This document shows positions 49,805-58,639 of a stretch of 64,000 nt of DNA, one piece after another. Source of the stretch: Pontibacter kalidii (lineage in GTDB: Bacteria; Bacteroidota; Bacteroidia; Cytophagales; Hymenobacteraceae). Below the pieces are notes generated by a model. It worked only from the letters and a program-made list of their open reading frames with translations, had not been told where the DNA came from and ran no database searches. The position numbers and the translations under genes were made by a program. How positions within the stretch are numbered: the first letter of the stretch is position 1; each line of letters starts with the position of its first letter. The stretch is taken from positions 436,501-500,500 of the forward strand of contig NZ_CP111079.1 in the NCBI RefSeq assembly GCF_026278245.1, given 5' to 3'.

Positions 49805-51142
49805 ATGTTGAAACGCAGAAAAGGACTCGCCATCCTGATCGCGTTGTCGTTTTTGATCTGCATTACGGCTGCGCAAACATTGGACTTTATCCCGGTAAAC
49901 CTTCTGGGCGCTAAACGAGCGGAAGCGGCCTCCACGCAGGAAGTTGCTGAAGGAGAAGAGGAAGTTAAATTGCCTGCGCCCGTCGTCTACGGCATTGCCA
50001 CCGACTCGCTGGAGATAGTAGAGGGAGAGGTGGCACGCGGGGAGGTGCTCTCGCAGCTACTTGCCCAGTACAATATCGACGCTCCCACGGTGCATAACCT
50101 GGCCCAGAAGGCGAAAGATGTATTTAATGTACGCAGGATTGCCGCCGGCCGTAACTACATGATCCTGCACCGGCGCGATTCTGCGCAGACTGCCCAATAC
50201 TTTATTTATGAGCCGAACCAGGTAGAGTACGTGATCTTCGACCTGCGCGACAGCCTGGCGGTAACGCTGGAGAAACGCAAGGTAGAGGTAATAGAGCGTA
50301 CCATTGCCGGTGAGATAAACAGCTCGCTGTACGTAAGTATGGTGGAGGCCGGGGGATCGCCGCAACTGGTAAACAGCTTTGCCGACATCTTTGCCTGGCG
50401 CCTTGACCTGAACCGCCTGCAGCCCGGCGACAATTTTAAGCTGATCTATGAGGAGAAAGTGGTGAATGGCCAGACAATAGGTTTTGGTGAGTTGAAGTCG
50501 GCCGTTTTCGAGCACGAGGGCGAGGAGATTTATGCCATCGGATTTGATGAGGGAAATGGCATCAATTACTACGACCAGAAGGGGCAGAGCCTGAAAAGAG
50601 CTTTCCTGAAGGAGCCACTGGAGTACACCCGCATCAGTTCCCGCTTCTCCAAGCGCCGTTTCCACCCGGTGCAGAAGCGCTACAAAGCCCACCTGGGCAC
50701 CGACTACGCCGCCCCGCGCGGCACGCCAATACGCACAGTAGGCGATGGAGTGGTAGTGGCGGCCCATTATACCAGCGGCAATGGCTATTTCGTAAAAGTG
50801 CGCCACAATGATACGTATACCACGCAGTACCTGCACATGTCTAAGTTTGCGAAAGGCATCCGTAAAGGAGCGCGCGTAAAAATGGGACAGACCATCGGCT
50901 ACGTAGGCAGCACAGGCCTGGCTACCGGTCCGCATCTCTGCTATCGCTTCTGGAAGAACGGCCGCCAAGTAGATGCCCTTAGCGTGAAACTGCCAGCCGC
51001 CAACCCGGTAAGCAAAAAGCACCTGGATGCCTTTGACGTGCTAAAAGGAGAAACCATGCAGCGCATGCAGGCTATCGATATCAAGAGCGTGAAACAGGAG
51101 CTATTGGCTTCCGGTAAAAACAAAGAACCAAATGATGCATAA
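49805..51142 (+). CDS. M23-family peptidoglycan metallopeptidase
   Basis: The 445-residue protein has an N-terminal membrane anchor or signal (about 8-26), an OapA/LysM-like middle domain (GEVLSQLLAQYNID, LNRLQPGDNFKLIYEE) and a C-terminal M23 domain with zinc ligands in KAHLGTDYAAPRGTP (HxxxD) and GSTGLATGPHLCYRFW. In the last motif the usual HxH is H-L-C, so a Cys stands in place of the second His. Such enzymes cut peptide cross-links of peptidoglycan; the family also includes inactive activators. Lys/Glu-rich C-terminal tail. Confidence 0.88.
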   Translation: MLKRRKGLAILIALSFLICITAAQTLDFIPVNLLGAKRAEAASTQEVAEGEEEVKLPAPVVYGIATDSLEIVEGEVARGEVLSQLLAQYNIDAPTVHNLAQKAKDVFNVRRIAAGRNYMILHRRDSAQTAQYFIYEPNQVEYVIFDLRDSLAVTLEKRKVEVIERTIAGEINSSLYVSMVEAGGSPQLVNSFADIFAWRLDLNRLQPGDNFKLIYEEKVVNGQTIGFGELKSAVFEHEGEEIYAIGFDEGNGINYYDQKGQSLKRAFLKEPLEYTRISSRFSKRRFHPVQKRYKAHLGTDYAAPRGTPIRTVGDGVVVAAHYTSGNGYFVKVRHNDTYTTQYLHMSKFAKGIRKGARVKMGQTIGYVGSTGLATGPHLCYRFWKNGRQVDALSVKLPAANPVSKKHLDAFDVLKGETMQRMQAIDIKSVKQELLASGKNKEPNDA

Positions 51143-51239
51143 AGCTATACTATAAGTGAACATTTGATTGTTAAAGCAAAAGGCGCTGTTCTCAGCGCCT
51201 TTTGTTGTTTTATGGCTTGGGCAATTGTTGCCCATGGAG

Positions 51240-51757
51240 TATACTTCCTGTTTCTGGCGCAGGTCCAGGCTATCCTTACTTGCTGCCGTTCATCCACGGC
51301 TTTACAACCTGCTCGTTTCATATCTGACAGTGGTGCTCTCAAGCCCGAGAGGGCTCGTCCTGGGGGTAGGGGCCCTCGATGAAGGGCATCGCGCTGGGAG
51401 CTTTTCCTTTGCTCCTGCGTCGCAATGCCTCGCTTGCGCTCGCCACCGGAAAAACTCGCATAGGCGCTCAACCCAAGGACTGGGATCGGATTCGATAGTT
51501 GCCGTTCTTGCTGTCATCTCGACCTTTGGGAGAGATCTCTCGCCCTGCTTGAGATGAGAGGGAGTATAGCAAGTATAATTCCCCTCCTCGGAGGGGCTGG
51601 GGGTGGGTTTACACGTGTAGGGACAGGTCGGGACCTGTCCGCGCGATACCAGCGACTAAGAAACTTATACTTTAGCAGTAGCAAATGCAGACTCCCCTCC
51701 TGGGGGTAGGGGCCCTCGAAAAAGCCAAGGAGGGGCAGGGGTGGTTGGGCCCGGTTC
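51240..51757 (-). repeat. long composite intergenic repeat, copy R4 (inverted)
   Basis: In inverted orientation: the structured block (51265-51510, with the same GCAAGCGAG centre as R3), a shortened palindrome (51512-51562), the CCCCTCC..GGAGGGG block, the palindrome GGACAGGTCGGGACCTGTCC (51620-51639), and a further GGAGGGGCAGGGGTGG block (51730-51745). It lies between convergent genes. Confidence 0.75.
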
Positions 51758-51804
51758 AGCAAAACTCCTGCCCCTTTCTACTTATGGCAAAGGAAAACCC
51801 GGGG

Positions 51805-52413
51805 CTATTTACAATACTTCTTCAGGTAGGGCTCTGCTTCTTTCAGGCCCAGTTTCTTGGCTTTGGACCAGTCGGAGCAGGCGTTGGCCTTCTCGCCGAT
51901 GTTGTAGCGGGGCGCGCCGCGATTATAGTAGGCTTCGGCGTAATCCTTATCCAACTCAAGGGCCTTGGTGTAGTCTGAGATGGCGCCGCTGTAGTCTTTC
52001 AGGGCGTAGCGCACCAGGCCGCGGTTGTTAAAAGCGCGGGCATCCTTCGGGTTCAGCTCCAGCCCTTTGTTAAAATCCAGCAGGGCAGCTTTATACTCGC
52101 GCATGTTGTACCGGGAGAGGCCGCGGCTCAGGTAGGCTTCGGCATATTTCTTATCGGCGGCGATGGCCCTGGTGAAATCCTCGATGGCACCCCGGTAATC
52201 GCGCAGGCGGTCCTTGGCCACCCCGCGGTTGGTAAGGGTAGGGGCATGGCGCGGCTCCAGCCGCAGCACCTGGTCGTATTGCTGTATCGCCTCGTTGTAC
52301 CTTCCGGCCTTAAACTGCTCATTTCCGCTCCTGAAAAAGTCTTTTGCCGTTTGCTGTGCAGCTGCGGTGAAGGTGAAAAGCACAAAAAATAAAAAGGGTA
52401 GAATTTTAAGCAT
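51805..52413 (-). CDS. secreted TPR-repeat protein
   Basis: The 202-residue protein has a signal peptide (about 1-20, ending TAAAQ) and five consecutive tetratricopeptide repeats, e.g. FRSGNEQFKAGRYNEAIQQY, AEAYLSRGLSRYNMREYKAA and ARAFNNRGLVRYALKDYSGA, ending with WSKAKKLGLKEAEPYLKKYC. TPRs mediate protein binding; partner unknown. The ATG at 52413 is preferred to a GTG two codons upstream. Confidence 0.88.
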   Translation of the reverse strand: MLKILPFLFFVLFTFTAAAQQTAKDFFRSGNEQFKAGRYNEAIQQYDQVLRLEPRHAPTLTNRGVAKDRLRDYRGAIEDFTRAIAADKKYAEAYLSRGLSRYNMREYKAALLDFNKGLELNPKDARAFNNRGLVRYALKDYSGAISDYTKALELDKDYAEAYYNRGAPRYNIGEKANACSDWSKAKKLGLKEAEPYLKKYCK

Positions 52414-52582
52414 GCGCACTCAGAATTTATACTTTCGGGGGCTAAAGTACGGTAGTATGGGGCACTCTCAAAATTTAAGTAGGATATTTATGGTATAAGG
52501 GCTGAGAGTCCTATCAAGTTCTTGGCAATGTGCTAGAAGTGAGGGAGGTAAAAGGCGGTTTTGCAGAGTTGGGATTATCGTT

Positions 52583-52590
52583 TAATTTTG
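52583..52590 (+). promoter_or_regulatory. promoter of lpdA
   Basis: TAATTTTG preceded by TTG at 52561 with a 19-base spacer gives a good -33/-7 pair, 24 bases upstream of the lpdA ATG. Confidence 0.6.
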
Positions 52591-52614
52591 TCAGCAAACT
52601 ATAATAAAGAAACT

Positions 52615-54009
52615 ATGGCATCAAAATACGATTTAGTAGTGCTGGGTAGCGGCCCGGGTGGTTACGTGGCGGCAATCCGTGCTTCGCAGCTTGGTATGAA
52701 AGTGGGTGTTATTGAGCGTGAGTCGCTGGGTGGCATCTGCCTGAACTGGGGCTGTATTCCGACAAAGGCACTGCTGAAAAGCGCAAACGTTTTCGAGTAC
52801 ATCAACCACGCTGCTGACTATGGCATCACCATCGGCGAGGCTTCGGTAGATTTCAATAAAGTGATTCAGCGCAGCCGCGGCGTGGCTGACGGCATGAGCA
52901 AGGGTATCCAGTTCCTGTTCCGCAAGAACAAGATCGATGCGATAATGGGCAACGGAAAGATCGTTGGCAAAGGCAAGATCGAGGTGACGGATGCTGATGG
53001 CAAGAAAGACACCGTAGAGGCGACCAACATCATCATCGCCACAGGTGCCCGCTCGCGCGAGCTGCCTAACCTGCCCATCGACGGCAAGAAGATCATCGGC
53101 TACCGCCAGGCCATGGCCCTGGATAAGATGCCTGAAAGTATGGTAGTGGTTGGCTCTGGCGCCATCGGGGTGGAGTTTGCCTACTTCTACAACGCCATGG
53201 GTACGAAAGTGACCATCGTGGAGTACATGCCGAACATCGTGCCGGTAGAGGACGAGGAGGTATCGCGCCAGTTGTCCAAGTCGTTCAGAAAAGCCGGTAT
53301 CAACATCATGACCGATTCTTCTGTGGAGCACGTGGACACGAAGGGCGACCTGTGCAAGGTAACCGTTAAAACGGCCAAAGGCGAAGAAATCCTGGAGGCA
53401 GAGGTAGTACTTTCAGCCGTGGGTATCCAGACAAACCTGGAGAACATTGGCCTGGAAGAACTGGGTATTAAAGTAGACCGGGGCCGCGTGGTAGTGGATG
53501 AGTTCTACAAGACCAACGTGGATGGCATCTACGCGATCGGCGATATTGTGCCGGGCCCTGCGCTGGCGCACGTTGCTTCTGCCGAAGGCATCATCTGCGT
53601 GGAGAAAATGGCCGGACACGATCCGGAGCCGTTGAACTACGGCAACATACCGGGCTGTACGTACTGCTCTCCGGAGATCGCCTCTGTTGGCCTGACCGAG
53701 AAGGCGGCCCGCGAGCAAGGCCTGGAGGTTAAGGTAGGTAAGTTCCCGTTCTCAGCTTCTGGTAAGGCAAGCGCCGCCGGTGCCAAGGATGGCTTTGTGA
53801 AAGTGATCTTCGATGCCAAGTATGGCGAGTTCCTGGGCGCGCACATGATCGGTGCCAACGTAACCGAGATGATCGCTGAGGTAGTGGTAGCCCGTAAGTT
53901 GGAGACCACCGGCCACGAGATCATCAAGTCGGTGCACCCGCACCCAACCATGAGCGAGGCGATTATGGAAGCCGCCGCTGCCGCGTACGACGAGGTGATC
54001 CACCTGTAG
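52615..54009 (+). CDS. lpdA: dihydrolipoyl dehydrogenase
   Basis: The 464-residue flavoprotein has the FAD motif GSGPGG (11-16), the redox disulfide in GGICLNWGCIPTKALLKSA (C42 and C47), NAD-binding VVGSGAIGVEFA, IYAIGDIV and the C-terminal active-site HPHPTMSEAI. It is the E3 subunit that re-oxidises lipoamide in pyruvate/2-oxoglutarate dehydrogenase complexes or the glycine cleavage system; no E1/E2 gene is adjacent. ATG at 52615 is preferred since the promoter box lies within the longer possible frame. Confidence 0.95.
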   Translation: MASKYDLVVLGSGPGGYVAAIRASQLGMKVGVIERESLGGICLNWGCIPTKALLKSANVFEYINHAADYGITIGEASVDFNKVIQRSRGVADGMSKGIQFLFRKNKIDAIMGNGKIVGKGKIEVTDADGKKDTVEATNIIIATGARSRELPNLPIDGKKIIGYRQAMALDKMPESMVVVGSGAIGVEFAYFYNAMGTKVTIVEYMPNIVPVEDEEVSRQLSKSFRKAGINIMTDSSVEHVDTKGDLCKVTVKTAKGEEILEAEVVLSAVGIQTNLENIGLEELGIKVDRGRVVVDEFYKTNVDGIYAIGDIVPGPALAHVASAEGIICVEKMAGHDPEPLNYGNIPGCTYCSPEIASVGLTEKAAREQGLEVKVGKFPFSASGKASAAGAKDGFVKVIFDAKYGEFLGAHMIGANVTEMIAEVVVARKLETTGHEIIKSVHPHPTMSEAIMEAAAAAYDEVIHL

Positions 54010-54041
54010 CCAGGATGTATAACCGCACAAAATAAAGAAGA

Positions 54042-54073
54042 GGCTGGCCGATCTTTCGGCCGGCCCCTTTTAT
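54042..54073 (+). terminator. terminator of lpdA
   Basis: Stem GGCTGGCCG/CGGCCGGCC with one G-U, 6-base loop, then CCTTTTATTT. Confidence 0.8.
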
Positions 54074-54392
54074 TTGAAGAACCTGCCGCCCGCCACTGAA
54101 GTATAATAGAAATATTTTGGGCTCGGCTGTGTACCGGCACAATAGAAGTATACTTTACGCGCCGCAGACTTTCTTCTGTTCCAGGCAGCTAAGCTTATAT
54201 TGGTGTGTACTTCTGATCCTCTTTGAGCGTCCGGGGGCCCAAATAAAATGAATTTATATTTCCGGATGGTGTTATTGGATCAGTATTTGATCATATACCT
54301 GTCCGTCAGGTTTTACATCAGTACCCTTGATTCACTCTTTTGCTCTTTCAGCCTTTGTGTGAGTTTGGTTTTACCACACGTATTCCCCATTT
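54074..54392. other. intergenic region upstream of first desaturase
   Basis: About 320 bases with no ORF of coding character. It contains AAGTATAATA and AAGTATACTTTA words (about 54099 and 54146) and an AT-rich stretch; the promoter of the desaturase gene was not identified. Confidence 0.5.
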
Positions 54393-55505
54393 ATGAAGCT
54401 AAAAGGCAAAGTAAAATTCGTATCCAGAGATAAAAACCTCTTCTTCGCTACCCTCCGAAAGCGCGTAGATCTATACTTCGCAGAGAACAACATCCCCAGA
54501 ACGGCCAACACAGCCATGATCGTAAAGAGCGTGGTGCTGTTGTTAAGTTATATCCTGCCGTTTATTGCATTGCTGGCGCTGCAGCCGGCTTTCCCGCTTA
54601 GTTTACTGCTTTGGTTCGTAATGGGCCTTGGTGTGGCCGGTATTGGCATGAGCGTGATGCACGACGCTAACCACGGCGCCTTCTCCGGCAATAAAAAGGT
54701 CAATTTCCTGATGGGGCATACCCTGAACCTGGTGGGCGGCTCGGCCTTTAACTGGAAGCTGCAGCACAACATCCTCCACCATACCTACACCAACGTGGTG
54801 GAGATGGACGAGGACATACAGGACAGGCTGGTGCTGCGTTTCTCGCCGCACACCAAGGTGAAGTTCTTCCATCAGCTGCAGTGGGTGTACGCCTTCGTGT
54901 TCTACGGCCTGCTCACCCTGTACTGGGTGGTTGCAAAGGATTTTGTACAGTACAAGCTGTTTATCAAAAACGGCGTGAATGCCAACACGGCTGCCGAGAA
55001 CCGCACCATGCTCGGGAAGATCATTACGATGAAGGTTTTATACTTCTTTGTGGTGCTGGCGGTGCCAACGTTGTTTTTCGGCATCCCTTTCCTGGAGGTT
55101 ATACTTGGGTTCCTGCTGATGCACTTTGTAGCCGGCATCATCCTTACGGTGGTATTCCAGTTGGCACACACGGTGGAGGGTACGAGTCACCCCAGACCTG
55201 ATGAGAACGGCACCATCGAGAACGATTGGGCCATCCACCAACTGAACACCACCGTGAACTTTTCGCGCCATAACAAACTCTTGTCGTGGTACGTGGGCGG
55301 GCTGAACTTCCAGATCGAGCACCACCTGTTTCCACGGGTCTGCCATGTGCACTACCCCGCCATTGCCGGCATTGTGAAAGAAACCGCCGAGGAGTTCGGA
55401 ATCCCTTACCTGGAGAACAAGACATTTGGCCAGGCCGTACGTTCTCATATAGCCACGCTCTACCGCTTCGGCAGACTGCCAGGCATGAATGAGGCGATCG
55501 GTTAA
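54393..55505 (+). CDS. membrane fatty acid desaturase, copy 1
   Basis: The 370-residue integral membrane di-iron enzyme has four hydrophobic segments and the three His boxes: H90-DANH94, H125-NILHH130 and QIEHH (308-311). The Gln in the third box (QxxHH) is typical of front-end and linoleoyl-CoA-type desaturases; no cytochrome b5 domain is fused. It introduces a double bond into membrane acyl chains using O2 and an electron carrier. The next gene is a close paralogue, and both begin MKLKGKVKFV. Confidence 0.9.
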   Translation: MKLKGKVKFVSRDKNLFFATLRKRVDLYFAENNIPRTANTAMIVKSVVLLLSYILPFIALLALQPAFPLSLLLWFVMGLGVAGIGMSVMHDANHGAFSGNKKVNFLMGHTLNLVGGSAFNWKLQHNILHHTYTNVVEMDEDIQDRLVLRFSPHTKVKFFHQLQWVYAFVFYGLLTLYWVVAKDFVQYKLFIKNGVNANTAAENRTMLGKIITMKVLYFFVVLAVPTLFFGIPFLEVILGFLLMHFVAGIILTVVFQLAHTVEGTSHPRPDENGTIENDWAIHQLNTTVNFSRHNKLLSWYVGGLNFQIEHHLFPRVCHVHYPAIAGIVKETAEEFGIPYLENKTFGQAVRSHIATLYRFGRLPGMNEAIG

Positions 55506-55546
55506 AATTTATCATCCGGGTAAGTGTTGCCAGAAGCCAGAATTTC

Positions 55547-55554
55547 TAAATTTG
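55547..55554 (+). promoter_or_regulatory. promoter of second desaturase
   Basis: TAAATTTG preceded by TTG (55527) with a 17-base spacer, 31 bases before the ATG, suggests the second desaturase is transcribed separately from the first. Confidence 0.6.
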
Positions 55555-55585
55555 CGCCCGTTTTACGAATCATCAAGCATACCGA

Positions 55586-56704
55586 ATGAAATTAAAAGGC
55601 AAAGTAAAATTCGTCAATAAAGACAGAAACCTCTTTTTCGCCACTTTGCGCAAGCGCGTCGATACCTATTTTTCAGAGAACAATCTTTCCAAGTCGGGCA
55701 ATAGTAAGTTGCTGGTAAAGAGTATTATACTGCTGTTACTATACCTTATTCCCTTTGCAGGGCTGCTTGCCTTCACGCCATCCCTGGGTATAAGCCTGGC
55801 GCTTTGGTTCATGATGGGAATTGGCGTGGCCGGCGTGGCGATGAGTGTGATGCACGACGCCAACCACGGCGCTTTCTCCAAAAGCAAAACCATCAATTAC
55901 CTGATGGCGCACTCCGTGAACCTGCTGGGCGCGTCGGCCTTTAACTGGAAGCTGCAGCATAACATCCTCCACCATACCTACACCAATGTGGTGGAGATGG
56001 ACGAGGACATCGACGACATTGTGTTCATGCGCTTCTCGCCGCACACCAAGGTGAAGTTCTACCATAAGATACAATGGGCTTACGCCTTTATGTTCTATGG
56101 CCTGCTCACGCTGTACTGGGTTATCCTCAAGGATTTTCTGCAGTTCTTCCGCTATATCCGTAACGGCGTGAACGCCAACTCGAAGGCTAAGAACCAGGTG
56201 GCCTTCGCCAAGATCGTGGCATTTAAGGTGCTCTACTTCTTCTCGATCTTGGTTGCCCCGACGCTCCTGTTCGGCATCCCGTTCTGGGAGGTTGTGCTTG
56301 GCTTCCTGCTGATGCACTTCGTGTCGGGTATTATTCTTTCCACGGTCTTCCAGCTGGCGCATACGGTGGAGGGCACGAGCCACCCGTTGCCTTCTGAGAG
56401 CGGCACTATCGAAAACGATTGGGCCATCCATCAGCTAAACACAACGGCTAATTTCTCGCGCAGGAGCAGGTTGCTTTCCTGGTACGTGGGCGGCCTGAAC
56501 TTTCAGGTGGAGCACCATCTGTTTCCGCGCATCTCGCACGTGCATTACCCGGCCATCGCCGATATCGTGAAGGATACCGCCGCAGAATTTGGCATCCCGT
56601 ACATCGAGAGCGAAACGCTGGTGCAGGCCGTAAGGTCGCATCTGGCCACGCTGCACCGCTTTGGCCGGCTGCAGCTGCCCCGCCTGAGCGAAGTGATGGC
56701 GTAA
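55586..56704 (+). CDS. membrane fatty acid desaturase, copy 2 (tandem paralogue)
   Basis: The 372-residue protein has the same length and topology as the preceding gene and the same three His boxes (HDANH, HNILHH, QVEHH). By eye it is about two-thirds to three-quarters identical, with differences concentrated in the N-terminal helix region and residues 140-215. This indicates a tandem duplication that is old enough to have diverged; differing regiospecificity or temperature response is possible. It has its own promoter box at 55547-55554. Confidence 0.9.
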   Translation: MKLKGKVKFVNKDRNLFFATLRKRVDTYFSENNLSKSGNSKLLVKSIILLLLYLIPFAGLLAFTPSLGISLALWFMMGIGVAGVAMSVMHDANHGAFSKSKTINYLMAHSVNLLGASAFNWKLQHNILHHTYTNVVEMDEDIDDIVFMRFSPHTKVKFYHKIQWAYAFMFYGLLTLYWVILKDFLQFFRYIRNGVNANSKAKNQVAFAKIVAFKVLYFFSILVAPTLLFGIPFWEVVLGFLLMHFVSGIILSTVFQLAHTVEGTSHPLPSESGTIENDWAIHQLNTTANFSRRSRLLSWYVGGLNFQVEHHLFPRISHVHYPAIADIVKDTAAEFGIPYIESETLVQAVRSHLATLHRFGRLQLPRLSEVMA

Positions 56705-56836
56705 AGTCTAACACAAAAGATTATGATGAAACGGCAGGAGGGAAACTTTCTGCCGTTCTTGCTTTATACGCATACCTGGCCTTCTTCCGGACCTTGGCGT
56801 TTTTGAGTAATTTAGCGCGGAAGAACCGTTATACTT

Positions 56837-57358
56837 ATGCCTGAAACCCGCATCATTCCCTGCTCCCTTGCCGACCTTTATTCGTTGCAGGACATCGCCA
56901 TCCGCTCCTACAACGACCATTACCTATACTTGTGGTTTGATGGCGGCGCCTGGTACGTAGACCGCAGTTTCAAGGAGCAAACCCTGCGCGAGGAGCTGTC
57001 CGACCCGCACGCGGTTTTCTGCCTGATCTATGCGGATGAAGAATTGGTAGGCTTCCTGAAACTTAATTTGCATAAGGCTTTTGAGAACTACCCGGCAGAG
57101 GAGGCGCTGGAGCTGGAGCGTATCTACCTGACCAAAGCAGCCTCGGGCAAGGGTATTGGCCGGGAGGTGGTAAAGTTTACCAGAGAGGTGGCTGCAAAGT
57201 GTAACAAGCGCGTTATCTGGCTCAAGGCGATGGACAGCAGCCGCTCCGTAGATTTTTACGAACAGAATGGCTTTGTGAAGTGTGGCTCGTATACGCTGCC
57301 TTTCGAGCAGATGAAGCCGGAGTACCGGGGCATGCATGTGATGAAGCTGGAACTGTAG
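56837..57358 (+). CDS. GNAT N-acetyltransferase
   Basis: The 173-residue protein has ELERIYLTKAASGKGIGREV (acetyl-CoA-binding loop SGKGIG) and WLKAMDSSRSVDFYEQNGF, core GNAT motifs A and B, with VGFLKLNL as strand 4. It is similar to acetyltransferases of the diamine/PaiA group, but substrate is not determinable. ATG at 56837. Confidence 0.85.
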   Translation: MPETRIIPCSLADLYSLQDIAIRSYNDHYLYLWFDGGAWYVDRSFKEQTLREELSDPHAVFCLIYADEELVGFLKLNLHKAFENYPAEEALELERIYLTKAASGKGIGREVVKFTREVAAKCNKRVIWLKAMDSSRSVDFYEQNGFVKCGSYTLPFEQMKPEYRGMHVMKLEL

Positions 57359-57460
57359 GGTGTCTCGTTGAGATGCCAATGTACCTACACTAAACTTTAG
57401 GCGCCTGCAGCCTGTTGTACAAAAGCGCACCTGCTGGTGCCGCATTAGAAAGTATAAAAT

Positions 57461-58441
57461 TTGGAAACAACCTACGACATACTCATTATCGGAGCCGGCC
57501 CGATCGGCCTAGCCGCCGGGTTGGAGGCGCAGCGGGAGGGGCTGAGTTACCTCATCGTGGAGAGGGGCTGCCTCGTCAATTCTATCTACAACTACCCGCT
57601 CAACATGACCTTTTTCTCCACCTCGGAGCGGCTGGAGATTGGCGGCATCCCGTTTACCTCACTTAATGCCAAACCAACGCGGGCTGAGGCGCTGGAGTAC
57701 TACCGCCGCGTGGCCGACTCGGCTAAGCTGAACATAAACCTGTTTGAAGAGGTGCAGTACCTGCAGCCGGAGGCCGATGCCTACCGCATCGGCACCAGCA
57801 AAGGCCGTTATCTGGCCCGCAAAGTGGTAGTGGCGCTGGGCTTTTACGGCATCCCCAACCTGCTGCACGTGCCGGGAGAGGAGTTGCCGAAAGTGCGCCA
57901 CTATTACTTCGACCCGCATTATTACTTCCGCCAGAAAGTGGTGGTGGTAGGAGCCAACAACTCCGCCGCCGATGTTGCCCTGGAAACCTGGCGCAAAGGT
58001 GCCGACGTGACGCTGGTGGTGCGCCAGCCGGAGCTTGGAAGTATAAAGTACTGGACCAAACCCGACCTGGAGAACCGCATCAAGGAAGGGGAGATAAAGG
58101 CGTACTTTAACACAAGTATAACTGAGATTCGGGAGCGTGAGGTGGATATACAAACGCCGCAGGGAAAGGTAACGCTGGAGAACGACTTTGTGCTGGCCAT
58201 GACCGGCTATCAGCCCGACTTCGGCTTTCTGGAGAAGATTGGCATACAACTGAGCCAGGACGAGAAGCGCTACCCACAGTACGACCCGGAGACAATGGAA
58301 ACGAACCAGCGCGGCGTATACCTGGCCGGCGTGGTGTGCGGCGGTATGGACACGCGTGTTTGGTTTATAGAGAACTCACGGGAGCATGCCGTAAAAATCG
58401 TCAAACACATAAAGCAGGTGCTGCAGGAGGAGGAAGTATAA
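57461..58441 (+). CDS. ypdA: YpdA-family bacillithiol disulfide reductase
   Basis: The 326-residue flavoprotein has FAD-binding IIGAGPIGLAAGLEA, the NADPH-binding VVVGANNSAADVALETW, and YpdA-specific NYPLNMTFFSTSERLEIGG and VWFIENSREHA segments. In Firmicutes YpdA (Bdr) reduces bacillithiol disulfide with NADPH; its presence suggests bacillithiol in this organism. The start is TTG at 57461, just downstream of an AAGTATAAAATTTG run that may contain the promoter. Full length. Confidence 0.9.
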   Translation: METTYDILIIGAGPIGLAAGLEAQREGLSYLIVERGCLVNSIYNYPLNMTFFSTSERLEIGGIPFTSLNAKPTRAEALEYYRRVADSAKLNINLFEEVQYLQPEADAYRIGTSKGRYLARKVVVALGFYGIPNLLHVPGEELPKVRHYYFDPHYYFRQKVVVVGANNSAADVALETWRKGADVTLVVRQPELGSIKYWTKPDLENRIKEGEIKAYFNTSITEIREREVDIQTPQGKVTLENDFVLAMTGYQPDFGFLEKIGIQLSQDEKRYPQYDPETMETNQRGVYLAGVVCGGMDTRVWFIENSREHAVKIVKHIKQVLQEEEV

Positions 58442-58639
58442 GTATAGCTGCAATAAAGTAAGTGCAGCAATTGCTGTAGCAGGCGGTGAAGGCCGTGGAG
58501 GAAAATGGCTTTACCCGTAGCTGGGCAAGTGTGGCCAGAGGCATCGCTACGCCAAAAGCCACACTTATTGTATCAGCACACTGTCAAACACAGTGTATTT
58601 TATATTTGCCTATCCCAAGTGTAGCACAGATTTTCTGCA

